Origin: Nitrospirota bacterium
GTDB lineage: Bacteria; Nitrospirota; Thermodesulfovibrionia; Thermodesulfovibrionales; UBA6898
Reading direction: 5' to 3'
NCBI GenBank assembly: GCA_021783515.1
Contig: JAJXTV010000001.1
Location: forward strand, 1-64,000
Length of the DNA: 64,000 nucleotides
Numbering within the stretch: the first letter of the stretch is position 1; each line of letters begins with the position of its first letter. This document shows positions 44,581-53,347 of this stretch, one piece after another. The position numbers and the translations under genes are program-made. The notes under the pieces are model-generated. The model was not told the DNA's origin and did not search any database. It saw nothing but the letters and a program-made list of their open reading frames with translations.

Positions 44581-45642
44581 CTAGAAAAGGCTGAATTTGA
44601 AGTATTTCGTCGGCTCCTTCCTGATGTCCTCCGTCAGCAGCCTGAGCTCCTTCACCGTCTCCTTCAGATCGGACGCGGTCTCGCCGTCCCCGACGAGCAC
44701 TCCCGCCGCGCCTTCGCCCTTTTCGATCTTCTCCAGTACCGACGAGAGGCGCTTCGAAGCGGCGTCGAGGTTATCATACAGGGACGGGTCGGCGATCAGT
44801 CTGCCGATCGTCCCCGACGGGCTGTTGAGCTTCTTCCCGACTTCATCGGCGGAAGAGGCCGCTCCGAGAAGCCTCGAATAGAGCTGGTCGTCTTCGAGGA
44901 GCTTGTTCAGCGTCCCTGAACCGGTCTCAAGTTTCCTGCTGAAGCCCTCGAGCGACTTAGAAGACGCCGAAAGCCTTTCGTACAGGGAAGGGTCCGTCAT
45001 CAGAAGGCCGACGGTGCCCTTGCCGTTTCTGATGTTCGAGGTGATTGCCGCAAGGTTCCTCGACGACTCCTTCAGATTATCGTAGAGGGCCGGGTCATCG
45101 AGAAGTCGGGAGATCGTTCCCTTGCTCGTATCGACCTTCTCCACAAGGCTACCGAGTTTATCAATAAACTCGGTGACCTTCTTGATCGACTGCCCGCCCG
45201 TCTCCATCACATCCTTCAGGTCTATCTGCGCCGTCCCGCGGACCATGTCTCCCTCGGCAAGGGGAGCGGCGTTCGGGGTCCCCGGGCTCAGCTCGACGTA
45301 CTTGTCTCCGAGAAGGCCCATCGTGAGCACGGTCACCGTTGCGTCCTTTTTCAGAAACCCGAGGACCTTTTTGTATATCGAAAGCGTCACGACAGTGCCG
45401 TGCTGCGGGTCGAGACTGATGTCCTCCACCGACCCTTCCTCTATGCCGTAGATCCAGACCGGCGCACCCCTCTTCAGCCCCTTCACGTCCGACATCATCG
45501 CATTGATCCTGATCTTGGGATTGATGATGCGCTCGATGCTGCCGGCAAAAAACACTCCCAAAAACAGGACGACGAGGGCGACCGTGATGATGAGGCCGGA
45601 TGTTATCTGCGCCCACCTGATTTGTTTCTTCAGATCAAACAT
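44581..45642 (-). CDS. mlaD: MlaD-type MCE-domain lipid transport protein
   Basis: 353 residues from ATG 45642. An N-terminal transmembrane anchor (about 11-33) precedes an MCE domain (about 38-120: RINAMMSDVKGLKRGAPVWIYG), then a long helical region with repeated DDPxLYDxL/LxxSxxxLE segments. It forms the periplasmic ring of an Mla-type phospholipid shuttle. It overlaps mlaF by eight bases. Confidence 0.88.
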   Translation of the reverse strand: MFDLKKQIRWAQITSGLIITVALVVLFLGVFFAGSIERIINPKIRINAMMSDVKGLKRGAPVWIYGIEEGSVEDISLDPQHGTVVTLSIYKKVLGFLKKDATVTVLTMGLLGDKYVELSPGTPNAAPLAEGDMVRGTAQIDLKDVMETGGQSIKKVTEFIDKLGSLVEKVDTSKGTISRLLDDPALYDNLKESSRNLAAITSNIRNGKGTVGLLMTDPSLYERLSASSKSLEGFSRKLETGSGTLNKLLEDDQLYSRLLGAASSADEVGKKLNSPSGTIGRLIADPSLYDNLDAASKRLSSVLEKIEKGEGAAGVLVGDGETASDLKETVKELRLLTEDIRKEPTKYFKFSLF

Positions 45643-46405
45643 GTTTTCCTCCCTGTTCTTCAGCGCAGTCCGGCCCCGGCGGGCAGACCTCGGCGACAAA
45701 TACCCTGATCCCCGGAATATCGGAATGCAGAAGCTCCCTGCCGGTGCCGTCAAAGAGGAGCGCCCCGTCCTTCAGGAATATGTACCGGTCGGCCACCTTA
45801 AGCGCATCGCTCACCTTATGGGTCACCATGATAAATCCCTTCCCGTCTTTCGAGAGGTCGGCAATCAGTCTGCATATGTTGTCGGCGTTGACCGGATCGA
45901 GGCCGGTCGTCGGCTCGTCGTAGAGAAACATCTTCGGGGTCGAGAGAGCGAGTGCCCGGGCGATCGACACCCGTCGATGCATGCCGCCGCTCAGCTCTTC
46001 CGGCATAAGGTGTATCGCCTGTTCCACTCCGACAGACGCGAGGATCTCGCGCACTCTGGCCTCGATCTCCTCGTCGGACATCGAGGTGTATTCGCGCAGG
46101 CAGTAGGCGACGTTTTCCTTCACGTCAAGGGAATCAAAGAGCGCGCCCTCCTGAAATACGATGCTGAACTTCATCCGGACGTCCCGGAGCGCGCCGTCTC
46201 CCTTCCCCGTAATATCCTCTCCTTCTATAAGGATCCTCCCGGCATCGGGGCTTAAAAGTCCCAGAATGAGCCGCAATATCGTTGTCTTTCCTTCGCCGCT
46301 TCCCCCGAGAATGACCACCCGTTCGCCGAACCCGATCGAGACGCTGACGTCGCGCAGCACCCGCCGCGCCCCGTACGAAAAACTCACCCTGTCGAGCACG
46401 ATCAT
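45635..46405 (-). CDS. mlaF: Mla-type ABC transporter ATP-binding protein
   Basis: 256 residues. Walker A GGSGEGKTT, signature ELSGGMHRRVSIARAL and Walker B MFLYDEPTTGLDP are present. It powers lipid transport with MlaE and MlaD. Confidence 0.93.
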   Translation of the reverse strand: MIVLDRVSFSYGARRVLRDVSVSIGFGERVVILGGSGEGKTTILRLILGLLSPDAGRILIEGEDITGKGDGALRDVRMKFSIVFQEGALFDSLDVKENVAYCLREYTSMSDEEIEARVREILASVGVEQAIHLMPEELSGGMHRRVSIARALALSTPKMFLYDEPTTGLDPVNADNICRLIADLSKDGKGFIMVTHKVSDALKVADRYIFLKDGALLFDGTGRELLHSDIPGIRVFVAEVCPPGPDCAEEQGGKHV

Positions 46406-47166
46406 ACCGAGAACCCCAGGACGTAGAGGAGCACTCTCGTCAGGAGGAAGTCGGAGATGATGATCATCACGATCGACAGCACGACCGCCATCGTCGTCGA
46501 CTGCCTCAGCCCCACCGCGCCTCCCCTCGTGGAAAGGCCCGTGTAACAGCAGATCACCGCGATGAGATAACCAAAGACAAAGGGCTTGATGGCGCCCGCG
46601 AGGACATTTTCCGTCGTCAGGATATTGCGGATCGAGCTCCAGTAGAACGTGCCGCTCTGGTGGCTCACGAAGACATTGATATAGTACCCGCCAAGGAGGG
46701 AAACCGCGACTCCGATGATCGTCAGGGCCGGCAGCATAATCAGAGAGCTCACGACCCGGGGAGTCACCAGCTTCTTCACCGGGTCGAAGCCGAAGACCCG
46801 TATGGTGTCGACCTGATGCCCCAGCACCATGGTTCCGAGCTCCGACGCCATCCCCGCGCCCACCCGACCGGTAAAGACAAGCGCAGTAACGACCGGCCCC
46901 AGCTCCCGCACCACCGAGATCCCCACGATCATGCCGATGTACATCTTCATCCCGAGGTTCGACAATTCCGCAGACAACTGCAGGGACAGGGCCATGCCGA
47001 CGAAGAGGTCGACAATCACCACGATTAGGAGTGAGCCCGCCCCTGCGTAGTCCATCTGGATCAGCGCGTCCTTATAATAGAACGGCCTCCTCACTATTCC
47101 CGCGAGCCCGCGCCAGGAAAGCGCATAGAAGTCCTGGAGGTCGCTCAAGAGGCGCTTTATCTCCAT
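46402..47166 (-). CDS. mlaE: Mla-type ABC transporter permease
   Basis: 254 residues with five or six helices and the MlaE family core RELGPVVTALVFTGRVGAGMASELGTM. It overlaps mlaF by four bases. Order mlaE-mlaF-mlaD. Confidence 0.93.
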   Translation of the reverse strand: MEIKRLLSDLQDFYALSWRGLAGIVRRPFYYKDALIQMDYAGAGSLLIVVIVDLFVGMALSLQLSAELSNLGMKMYIGMIVGISVVRELGPVVTALVFTGRVGAGMASELGTMVLGHQVDTIRVFGFDPVKKLVTPRVVSSLIMLPALTIIGVAVSLLGGYYINVFVSHQSGTFYWSSIRNILTTENVLAGAIKPFVFGYLIAVICCYTGLSTRGGAVGLRQSTTMAVVLSIVMIIISDFLLTRVLLYVLGFSV

Positions 47167-47302
47167 GCCTGAATACCCCGCTCACATCGTCTTCTCATCA
47201 GGTAATAATACCAAAAAAAGCGGGGTCTCGGGCGGACAGGCGACCGGAAAGGGCAAAAACCGCCCTCCTTGCGGCGCAGCGCGCCGCCTCCCGGCGAAAC
47301 AG

Positions 47303-47443
47303 CTATCGCCCGACGATCATCCGGATCATGTCCCTGACGGCCAGGAAATACCCGTGCCTTACGAAAAAAAATACCTCAACCGCAAACACGGCCAGTACCG
47401 CGAGCACCAGGACAGAAAGCACTGCTTTTCCGTAATCGGTCAT
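47303..47443 (-). CDS. Single-helix membrane microprotein
   Basis: 46 residues from ATG 47443 with GGGGGGA upstream. One hydrophobic helix (about 7-28) and a basic end. It lies upstream of mlaE on the same strand. Function unknown. Confidence 0.45.
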   Translation of the reverse strand: MTDYGKAVLSVLVLAVLAVFAVEVFFFVRHGYFLAVRDMIRMIVGR

Positions 47444-47674
47444 CTTCTTTCCCCCCGGGTTCGGCGCTTCTGCGCTCTGCGAGAGTCCACCGCTTCGCAT
47501 CGATGTGCACGGGGAAGCGGCTCCTTCCAGATAGTCGGCCCCTCTACACCGCCAACAGATAGAGTCTACCACAGTACGCCCTGACGGGAAAGAGCAAAAC
47601 CGGGGCGTCCTGCGCAGCGGCAGTCCCCCGGGAGAAGCTTTTCACGGCAGGAAGGATATAATGAGAATAACGCC

Positions 47675-48931
47675 ATGTCACGCTTGAAGGGGTTCGGCAA
47701 ACATACTCCCGGGTTCGGGGGGCTCGACATCCTGAAGTTCATCGGACCGGGATTTCTGGTCGCGGTGGGGTTCATCGATCCGGGGAACTGGGCCTCGAAC
47801 GTCGCAGCAGGTTCTCAATACGGATACTCCCTGCTCTGGGTCGTCACGCTCTCGACGCTCATGCTGATCGTCCTTCAGCATAATGCTGCCCATCTCGGAA
47901 TCGTGACCGGACTCTGTCTCGCCGAATCGTCGACCCGGTACTTCCGCAGGCGGACCGGCAGACTCTTTCTCGGCAGCGCCCTGGCGGCAGCGGGAGCGAC
48001 CGCGATGGCTGAAGTCCTCGGCGCGGCGATAGGGCTCAATATGCTCTTCGGCCTTCCCCTGAAGATCGGGGCGTTCCTGACCGCCGGCCTCGCGGGGTAT
48101 CTCCTGTTTTCGAACGGCTACCGGAGGCTGGAGAAATGGATCATCGCCTTCGTGTCTCTTATCGGCTTTTCGTTTCTCTTCGAAATCAGTCTCGTGCATA
48201 TCGGATGGGCCGGCGCGCTGAAGGGATGGACAGTGCCTTCGGTCCCCCCAGGCTCGCTTCCGATCGTCATGAGCGTGCTCGGGGCAGTCGTGATGCCGCA
48301 TAACCTCTTTCTCCATTCCGAGATCATCCAGAGCAGGCAGTGGAACAGGGAGGCAGAGGAGGTGATCGGCAAGCAGCTGAAATACGAGTTCGCCGATACC
48401 CTCCTGGCGATGCTGATCGGATGGGCGATCAACAGCGCGCTGGTAATCGTGGCGGCGGAGGTTTTCCATGCGCACGGGACCGTCGTGTCCGACCTTGCCC
48501 AGGCGGACATCACGCTAAGGCCGCTCCTGGGCAACTCCGCGCATATCATCTTCGGCGCGGCGCTCGTGATGGCGGGGTTTTCCTCCTCCGTTACCGCCGC
48601 GATGGCCGGAGGGAGCATCTTCGCCGGAATGTACGGAGAGCCCTTCGATATCTCCGACAACCATTCCCGCGCCGGCGCGGCGATTACCTTCGGGCTGGCG
48701 GCGCTGGTCGTGCTTTTTCTCCGTGACTCCTTCAGCGGGCTGATCTGGAGCCAGGTGGTCCTCGCAATCCAGCTGCCGTGGACGATCTTTGCCCAGATAG
48801 CGCTCACCTCTTCGTCGCGGGTAATGGGCAGGCACGCGAATTCTCTCACCGGCAATGTTCTTCTCTGGGCAACCGCCGCAATCGTGGCGGTTCTCAACGT
48901 CATGCTCGCGGTAGAGATGATGCGGGGATGA
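47675..48931 (+). CDS. Nramp-family divalent metal transporter
   Basis: 418 residues with eleven hydrophobic helices. The metal-binding motifs are intact: FIDPGNWASNVAAG in TM1 (DPGN) and VVMPHNLFLHSEI in TM6 (MPHN). It imports Mn(II) or Fe(II) with protons. Confidence 0.9.
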   Translation: MSRLKGFGKHTPGFGGLDILKFIGPGFLVAVGFIDPGNWASNVAAGSQYGYSLLWVVTLSTLMLIVLQHNAAHLGIVTGLCLAESSTRYFRRRTGRLFLGSALAAAGATAMAEVLGAAIGLNMLFGLPLKIGAFLTAGLAGYLLFSNGYRRLEKWIIAFVSLIGFSFLFEISLVHIGWAGALKGWTVPSVPPGSLPIVMSVLGAVVMPHNLFLHSEIIQSRQWNREAEEVIGKQLKYEFADTLLAMLIGWAINSALVIVAAEVFHAHGTVVSDLAQADITLRPLLGNSAHIIFGAALVMAGFSSSVTAAMAGGSIFAGMYGEPFDISDNHSRAGAAITFGLAALVVLFLRDSFSGLIWSQVVLAIQLPWTIFAQIALTSSSRVMGRHANSLTGNVLLWATAAIVAVLNVMLAVEMMRG

Positions 48932-49031
48932 GGGAGAAACAGTCTGCTCCGTCATTTCCCTTGCGTCAATCGGACCATGTCTCCCCGAAAGTTCACCCGT
49001 CGACAATCTCAGTGCGACATTTAAGACGGGG

Positions 49032-49634
49032 CTATTTCCCCCGGATCCTCGGAAAAAATTTCGGCACCGCCCTCCGGTACTCGATATACTCCTGCCCGAA
49101 GCGGGCCGCAAGCTCTTTCTCCTCGAGCGGTATGACGAAGATGTTGATCACAAGGAAATCGAGGGCGGCAGCGATCCCTACGGCAGCAACCGCGGTGAGA
49201 AAAAACATTCCCGCCAGCATCATCGTATGTGAAAGATAGGTCGGATGCCTCACCACGGAAAAAATCCCTTTCGTCACAAGCCTGTTCGACGCATCAGGCG
49301 ATATCTCCGGAATGCCCATGAGGCCGCGAAGGCTCAGAAGCACTCCGGTTCTGACCTGAAGGGCAACGCCTGCGGCAAGCAGGAGCCCTCCGGCAATACG
49401 CAGCGATAACGGCAGATCAAACCGGTAATGCAGAACCGGCGCCCGATTGTGAAAAACAACATATGCAAGCGGAGGCCAGAGGAGGGCCGGCATAAGATAT
49501 GTCAGCGTGCCGAGACGCCTGAAGATCTTCGGAAAGCCGTGCACCGGTATCCAGAAAAGCGGGATGACCGGCCAGACCATAACCGTGGCGAGGGCAAGCA
49601 GGTCGTTCACATCAATTCTCCGGTTTGCATACAT
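49032..49634 (-). CDS. Isoprenylcysteine methyltransferase-like membrane protein
   Basis: 200 residues with four or five helices and the ICMT/PEMT C-terminal signature VTKGIFSVVRHPTYLSHTMML..., then LEEKELAARFGQEYIEYRRAVPKF. It methylates an unknown thiol or lipid with SAM. Its ATG directly abuts the second MITE-like repeat, which therefore supplies the upstream leader; no good Shine-Dalgarno is seen. Confidence 0.8.
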   Translation of the reverse strand: MYANRRIDVNDLLALATVMVWPVIPLFWIPVHGFPKIFRRLGTLTYLMPALLWPPLAYVVFHNRAPVLHYRFDLPLSLRIAGGLLLAAGVALQVRTGVLLSLRGLMGIPEISPDASNRLVTKGIFSVVRHPTYLSHTMMLAGMFFLTAVAAVGIAAALDFLVINIFVIPLEEKELAARFGQEYIEYRRAVPKFFPRIRGK

Positions 49635-49827
49635 ATCGCCACAGAGGCGGGGAGGGCGGCCCGAATGGCCTTCTGTCGCGATCCCCTACCGCAGCGGTCA
49701 CGTCGGCAGCGCCGGGGCTGGACATGGCGTGAAGAGAAAGCCCTGTATTCCCGACGCCATGCTCCATCAAATCCTATCGCACCATGAAAGATGTGAGGGA
49801 CGCCCTCCCCGCCGGTACGCAACGATA
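49634..49827. repeat. MITE-like dispersed repeat, copy 2
   Basis: A ~194-bp element homologous to 23874-24069. The ends are TATCG...CGATA with inner TIR blocks GGCGGGGAGGGCG (49646) and, inverted, CGCCCTCCCCGCC. It contains CCTGTATTCCCGACGCCATGCT, as in copy 1, and an extra internal inverted repeat CATGGCGT/ACGCCATG. It exactly fills the gap between the radical SAM stop codon and the membrane methyltransferase start. Confidence 0.75.
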
Positions 49828-49830
49828 GGG

Positions 49831-50880
49831 TCAACGCCCTTCCCCGATACAACACTGCGGGTCTTCGGCAAGCATATCTCCTTCGCCCGTAGCATGGGAG
49901 AACGCATACGCGATCGCACGGCAGCCCCTGCAGACCGCCCAGCGCATACACCGGCCGCATCTGCCCTTATACCTCGTCCTGTCCCGAAGCGCCTCCAGCA
50001 CCGGCGACATCGCCCAAACCTCTCTTATACGGTCCTTTCTTACATTCCCTATCGGCATGAAGAGTCTCCGGCAGGGGACGATCGTCCCGTCGGGCAGAAA
50101 GGTCAGCCCCGACAGGCCCGCAGCGCAGCCCCCGGTCGCAACGTCTCCCGCGTCGGCATCGACGGAAGCGATAAGCTGCGACGCCACGGGGTCCCCGGTG
50201 ACGACCTCCGGACCCTCAGACTGCAGGGAAAAAATCTCTTTATATATCCGCTCCACCTCTTCTTTACCGATCATCCTGTCGATGAGCCCAAGCCCCCTTC
50301 CGGAGGGGACGAGCCTCGAAAAGCCGAGCCGCTGCACCCCGAGCGATCGCGCCAGATCCACGAGCTCGGTGAACCGTCCGGCATTCAGCCCCGACAACGT
50401 GGCGTTCATCGTCACTCTCAGCCCGGCGTCAAGGAGATGTCTTATCCCCTTTAACGACGAAGAAAAGCTTCCTTTTCCCCTGATCGAGTCATGGACCTCC
50501 TCAGGCCCCTCCATGCTGACCTGGACGCCTTTTACGGAAAGACGGGAGAGCATGGCGGCCCGCTTCTCATCGATGAGCGTGCCGTTTGAAAGGAGGTAGA
50601 GGTCGAACCCCCCGCCGCCTATCGCTTCGAGGACATCCGGAAGGTCGTCCCGCAGAAAGGGCTCGCCTCCGGTAACGCTCATGCTTCGTGAAAAAGAGAT
50701 GCCGTAGACCTCGCTCCAGGTGTCGAGCATCCCGGAGACCTCGTCCACGACGGATGAGATCTCAGCGAGGGAGAGCTCTTCGCTTCTTCCGCCCGTCTGA
50801 TAGCAGTGGCTGCACCTCAGGTTGCAGCGCTCCGTCAGATGCCACTGGATGAAAAACTCATGAGAATTCGTTATCGGCAT
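49831..50880 (-). CDS. Radical SAM/SPASM-type enzyme, candidate maturase of the upstream selenopeptide
   Basis: 349 residues. The radical SAM cluster is TERCNLRCSHCY (~residue 18), with GGEPFLR and a TIM-barrel body. The C-terminal SPASM/twitch Cys set is GGCAAG..., PCRRLFMPIGN, GRCGRCMRWAVCRGCRA and DPQCC, as in PqqE-, NirJ- and RiPP-maturase-type enzymes. No clear ribosome site precedes the ATG; the reading frame of the upstream peptide, if read through all UGAs, would end six bases before it, allowing translational coupling. Confidence 0.85.
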   Translation of the reverse strand: MPITNSHEFFIQWHLTERCNLRCSHCYQTGGRSEELSLAEISSVVDEVSGMLDTWSEVYGISFSRSMSVTGGEPFLRDDLPDVLEAIGGGGFDLYLLSNGTLIDEKRAAMLSRLSVKGVQVSMEGPEEVHDSIRGKGSFSSSLKGIRHLLDAGLRVTMNATLSGLNAGRFTELVDLARSLGVQRLGFSRLVPSGRGLGLIDRMIGKEEVERIYKEIFSLQSEGPEVVTGDPVASQLIASVDADAGDVATGGCAAGLSGLTFLPDGTIVPCRRLFMPIGNVRKDRIREVWAMSPVLEALRDRTRYKGRCGRCMRWAVCRGCRAIAYAFSHATGEGDMLAEDPQCCIGEGR

Positions 50881-50967
50881 TGCATATCATGAGCGCGCCT
50901 TTGCCGGGCGCCTCGACTTATTGTACCACCGCCCCGGAACAATAGGAGAGAGAGGACAAATAACAGA

Positions 50968-51003
50968 GAGGCGGACAGGCAAGCCATGCTCACCGTCCGC
51001 CTC
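50968..51003 (-). terminator. Hairpin between the peptide gene and the radical SAM gene
   Basis: On the minus strand a perfect 9-bp stem GAGGCGGAC / GTCCGCCTC with an 18-base loop is followed by TCTGTTATTTGT. It would give partial termination, keeping precursor mRNA above enzyme mRNA, as is common in RiPP loci. Confidence 0.5.
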
Positions 51004-51012
51004 ACGAAATTT

Positions 51013-51030
51013 CGTTGCCGACCGGCAACG
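51013..51030 (-). promoter_or_regulatory. SECIS-like hairpin of the selenopeptide gene
   Basis: CGTTGCC-GGTC-GGCAACG is a perfect 7-bp stem with a GGUC tetraloop. It begins 18 bases after the first UGA, 9 after the second and 0 after the third. E. coli fdhF SECIS also presents GGU in its apical loop. The overlapping palindrome ACGAAATTTCGT lies at 51004-51015. Confidence 0.55.
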
Positions 51031-51153
51031 TCAGCTCTTTCAGCCCTTTCACTTGTGGCATACCTTGCCAGGGTTTTCCTTCGCCGCCTTCTGAAGTCTG
51101 CTCCAGAAGGCCGCCTCCTTGACAAGAGCCTCTCTGCTCAATGTCTTCTTCAC
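51031..51153 (-). CDS. Candidate multi-selenocysteine precursor peptide (RiPP-like)
   Basis: From GTG 51153, with AGGAGGT seven bases upstream, comes a basic amphipathic leader (MKKTLSREALVKEAAF, then WSRLQKAAKENPGK). The core reads V-C32-H-K-UGA35-K-G-UGA38-K-S-UGA41-R-C43. The UGAs fall at exact three-codon intervals (51049, 51040 and 51031). A GGUC-loop hairpin follows. Hairpin spacing fits decoding of the first two UGAs, with the third as stop (40 residues, coordinates given); full readthrough would end at 50887 (88 residues). It is upstream of a radical SAM/SPASM gene. That the host makes selenoproteins is shown by four others in the window. If no UGA is decoded, a 34-residue peptide ending KVCHK results. 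Confidence 0.6.
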
Positions 51154-51334
51154 CCGTCTCACCTCCTCCTCCCGCGCAGGCCGTAGTCATGATGCTCAAG
51201 GCCCTGCCAAAGGCCTTATTCACACCTTACCTCCCGCCGGGAGAAAGTCAAGGCGGCGGGAATGACGGCAATAAGAATATCCCGGTCAAGGGAGGGACTG
51301 AGGCACGTACGCTCCTCAGGCGCCGGGGTCGCTG

Positions 51335-53347
51335 CTATTCCGCGGGCTTGGCTCCGACCGGCGAGGAAATGCCCTCGGCGGGCAGCTCTGCGGGTTCCTC
51401 GGTCTGCACCGCCTCCCGCTCTTTTTCGAGCCTTATCCTCTCCTTGATGCCCTTCAGCCGCTCTTGCACTTCCCGTGTCAGGCTGTCCGCCTCTTCATAG
51501 TTGCTTATGACGCGCGGCGTCACCATGAGGATCAGCTCTTTTCTCGTGTGCGTACTCGACGTCGATCCGAAGAGGTAGCCCACCAGAGGGAGATCGCTGA
51601 GCAGCGGCAGCCCGTTGCGGGTCGTCTGTTTGCTCTCGTTGATGATCCCCCCGAGCACCAGCGTGTGGCCGTCCTGCACAATCGCCGTCGTCGTCGCCTT
51701 GCGCTGGGTGAACCCCTGAAAATCCTCGCCCCCGATCTTATAGACGTTGCCGACCGCGCTTACTTCCTGCACCAGTTTCAGGGTCACCTGTTTCTTGTCG
51801 TTGATATGCGGCGTGACGGTAAGGATCGTCCCGGCCGACTTGAACTGCACCTGGGACGTAGTGTTCACCGTCGTTCCGGCGCCGGCCGTCGGCTGGGTGA
51901 TCGACGTCGCCACCGGCACCTCGTCCGCAATCTCGATCTTCGCCTCCTTGTTGTCGAGCGCGAGGATGTTCGGGCTCGCCAGCACGTTGAGTTTCCCCGT
52001 CGAAGCGGCGGCAGTGATCAACAGATCGAACTTCCTTGGGGCGAGGATATTCGCGAAGGCGTTCGCCGGCTGCGTGAGGATCTGGTCGGCGCTCGCCGGA
52101 AACTGGAACCGGTTCGTGTCGGTGTTAAACTGGAGCTTATCGGTGTTCTTGTCGGTGAACCCGCCGAGGAGATCGAAATCGTAGTCACGGTTGGAGGTCT
52201 GCACCGAAGACTTCAGCAGCCATTCGATACCGAACTGGGTGCTGTCGTCGAGGGTGATCTCGGCGATCAGCACCTCGATCAGCACCTGTTTGGGCTGCAC
52301 GTCCAGCTTCTTGATCGTCTCGAGCAGGGAGAGATACCCCCTCGGCGTCGTCTTGACAAGAAGCGCGTTGATATCCTCGTACGCCTCTATCTGAATCTCC
52401 CCTTCTATCTCGCCCGCAAGCCCCTCCTGCACCGATGCGCCGGCCGGCGGCGCCGCCTGCTGTCTCTGGCTGCGGCCGCGCGGCTGTTGTGACGAAGGCG
52501 CCGGCGGAACGGCGGGGGAGGTGCTCCTGACCGCCGTCCCTTCGGCCTTCTTGTTCGCGTAGACATTCTTGAGGATCTCCATCAGCTTCTTCGCCTCGCC
52601 GTTTTCGACGTAATAGACGAAGGTCCTGACGGTATCGCGCTCGGTCGAAGGGATGTCGATCGCCTCGAGCAGCTTCAGAAACTTCAGCATCCCCGCAGGG
52701 GGAGCGGTCACGATAAGCATATTGGACGGCTCGTATACGACAATGTCGGTGCCCCGCGGCATCAGGTTCCTCACGATATTCGCCACGTCGCCGGCCTTCA
52801 CGTATTCAAGCGGTACCTCCTGGGTGATAAAACTCTGGTCCTTGGGGATGACCGGCGACTTGCCGGTGCTGACCGGGACAGGCTGCTGTTTCGCCGTATC
52901 GATCGGCACGATCTGGTAAAAGCTGCCGTACTTTACCGCCGTAAACCCGTTCATCTCGAGTATCGACTGGAAGGTTCTGAACAACTCGCTCATCGGCACC
53001 TTGTTGTAGGACTGGATCGTGATCTTCCCCGTGACGCCAGGGGCGATGATATAGTTGATCTTCAGCATCTCGCAGATCGTCGCGATCACCGTCTCGATCT
53101 CGGCATTGTCGAAGTTGAGCATCACATACTGCTCTTTCTGCTTGCCTTCCGGACCAAGGGGCTCGGCCTTCTTTTCTCCGGGCTTCTTCTCGGCCTCCGC
53201 CTCCTTCTTCGGCGCTACCTCGGGCAGGGTCAGCGTCTCGGCCGGCTGCTGAACGGCGGGCATCTCGGCCGGCTTCACCGCCTGCTTCGGGGCGCAGGAC
53301 GCAACGAAGAAAAGCAGCAGGGCACACGAAATCGCCGCGCGGCTCAT
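51335..53347 (-). CDS. gspD: Type II secretion secretin GspD
   Basis: 670 residues. A lipoprotein-type signal (VASC) and a Glu/Lys-rich linker are followed by N-domains (NYIIAPGVTGKITIQSYNKVP, about 95-350) and the secretin domain with VPVATSITQP and the C-terminal KTTTAIVQDGHTLVLGGII-like core and LILMVTPRVI. It forms the outer-membrane pore. Last gene of the gspEKLMCD run. Confidence 0.92.
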   Translation of the reverse strand: MSRAAISCALLLFFVASCAPKQAVKPAEMPAVQQPAETLTLPEVAPKKEAEAEKKPGEKKAEPLGPEGKQKEQYVMLNFDNAEIETVIATICEMLKINYIIAPGVTGKITIQSYNKVPMSELFRTFQSILEMNGFTAVKYGSFYQIVPIDTAKQQPVPVSTGKSPVIPKDQSFITQEVPLEYVKAGDVANIVRNLMPRGTDIVVYEPSNMLIVTAPPAGMLKFLKLLEAIDIPSTERDTVRTFVYYVENGEAKKLMEILKNVYANKKAEGTAVRSTSPAVPPAPSSQQPRGRSQRQQAAPPAGASVQEGLAGEIEGEIQIEAYEDINALLVKTTPRGYLSLLETIKKLDVQPKQVLIEVLIAEITLDDSTQFGIEWLLKSSVQTSNRDYDFDLLGGFTDKNTDKLQFNTDTNRFQFPASADQILTQPANAFANILAPRKFDLLITAAASTGKLNVLASPNILALDNKEAKIEIADEVPVATSITQPTAGAGTTVNTTSQVQFKSAGTILTVTPHINDKKQVTLKLVQEVSAVGNVYKIGGEDFQGFTQRKATTTAIVQDGHTLVLGGIINESKQTTRNGLPLLSDLPLVGYLFGSTSSTHTRKELILMVTPRVISNYEEADSLTREVQERLKGIKERIRLEKEREAVQTEEPAELPAEGISSPVGAKPAE

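Noticed and set aside
51002-51223. 74-codon open frame overlapping the selenopeptide gene, with Gly- and Glu-rich repeats
   Set aside because: No ribosome site at its start, composition typical of an off-frame reading of GGAGG-rich DNA, and the competing frame has a strong ribosome site and a protein-like helix.
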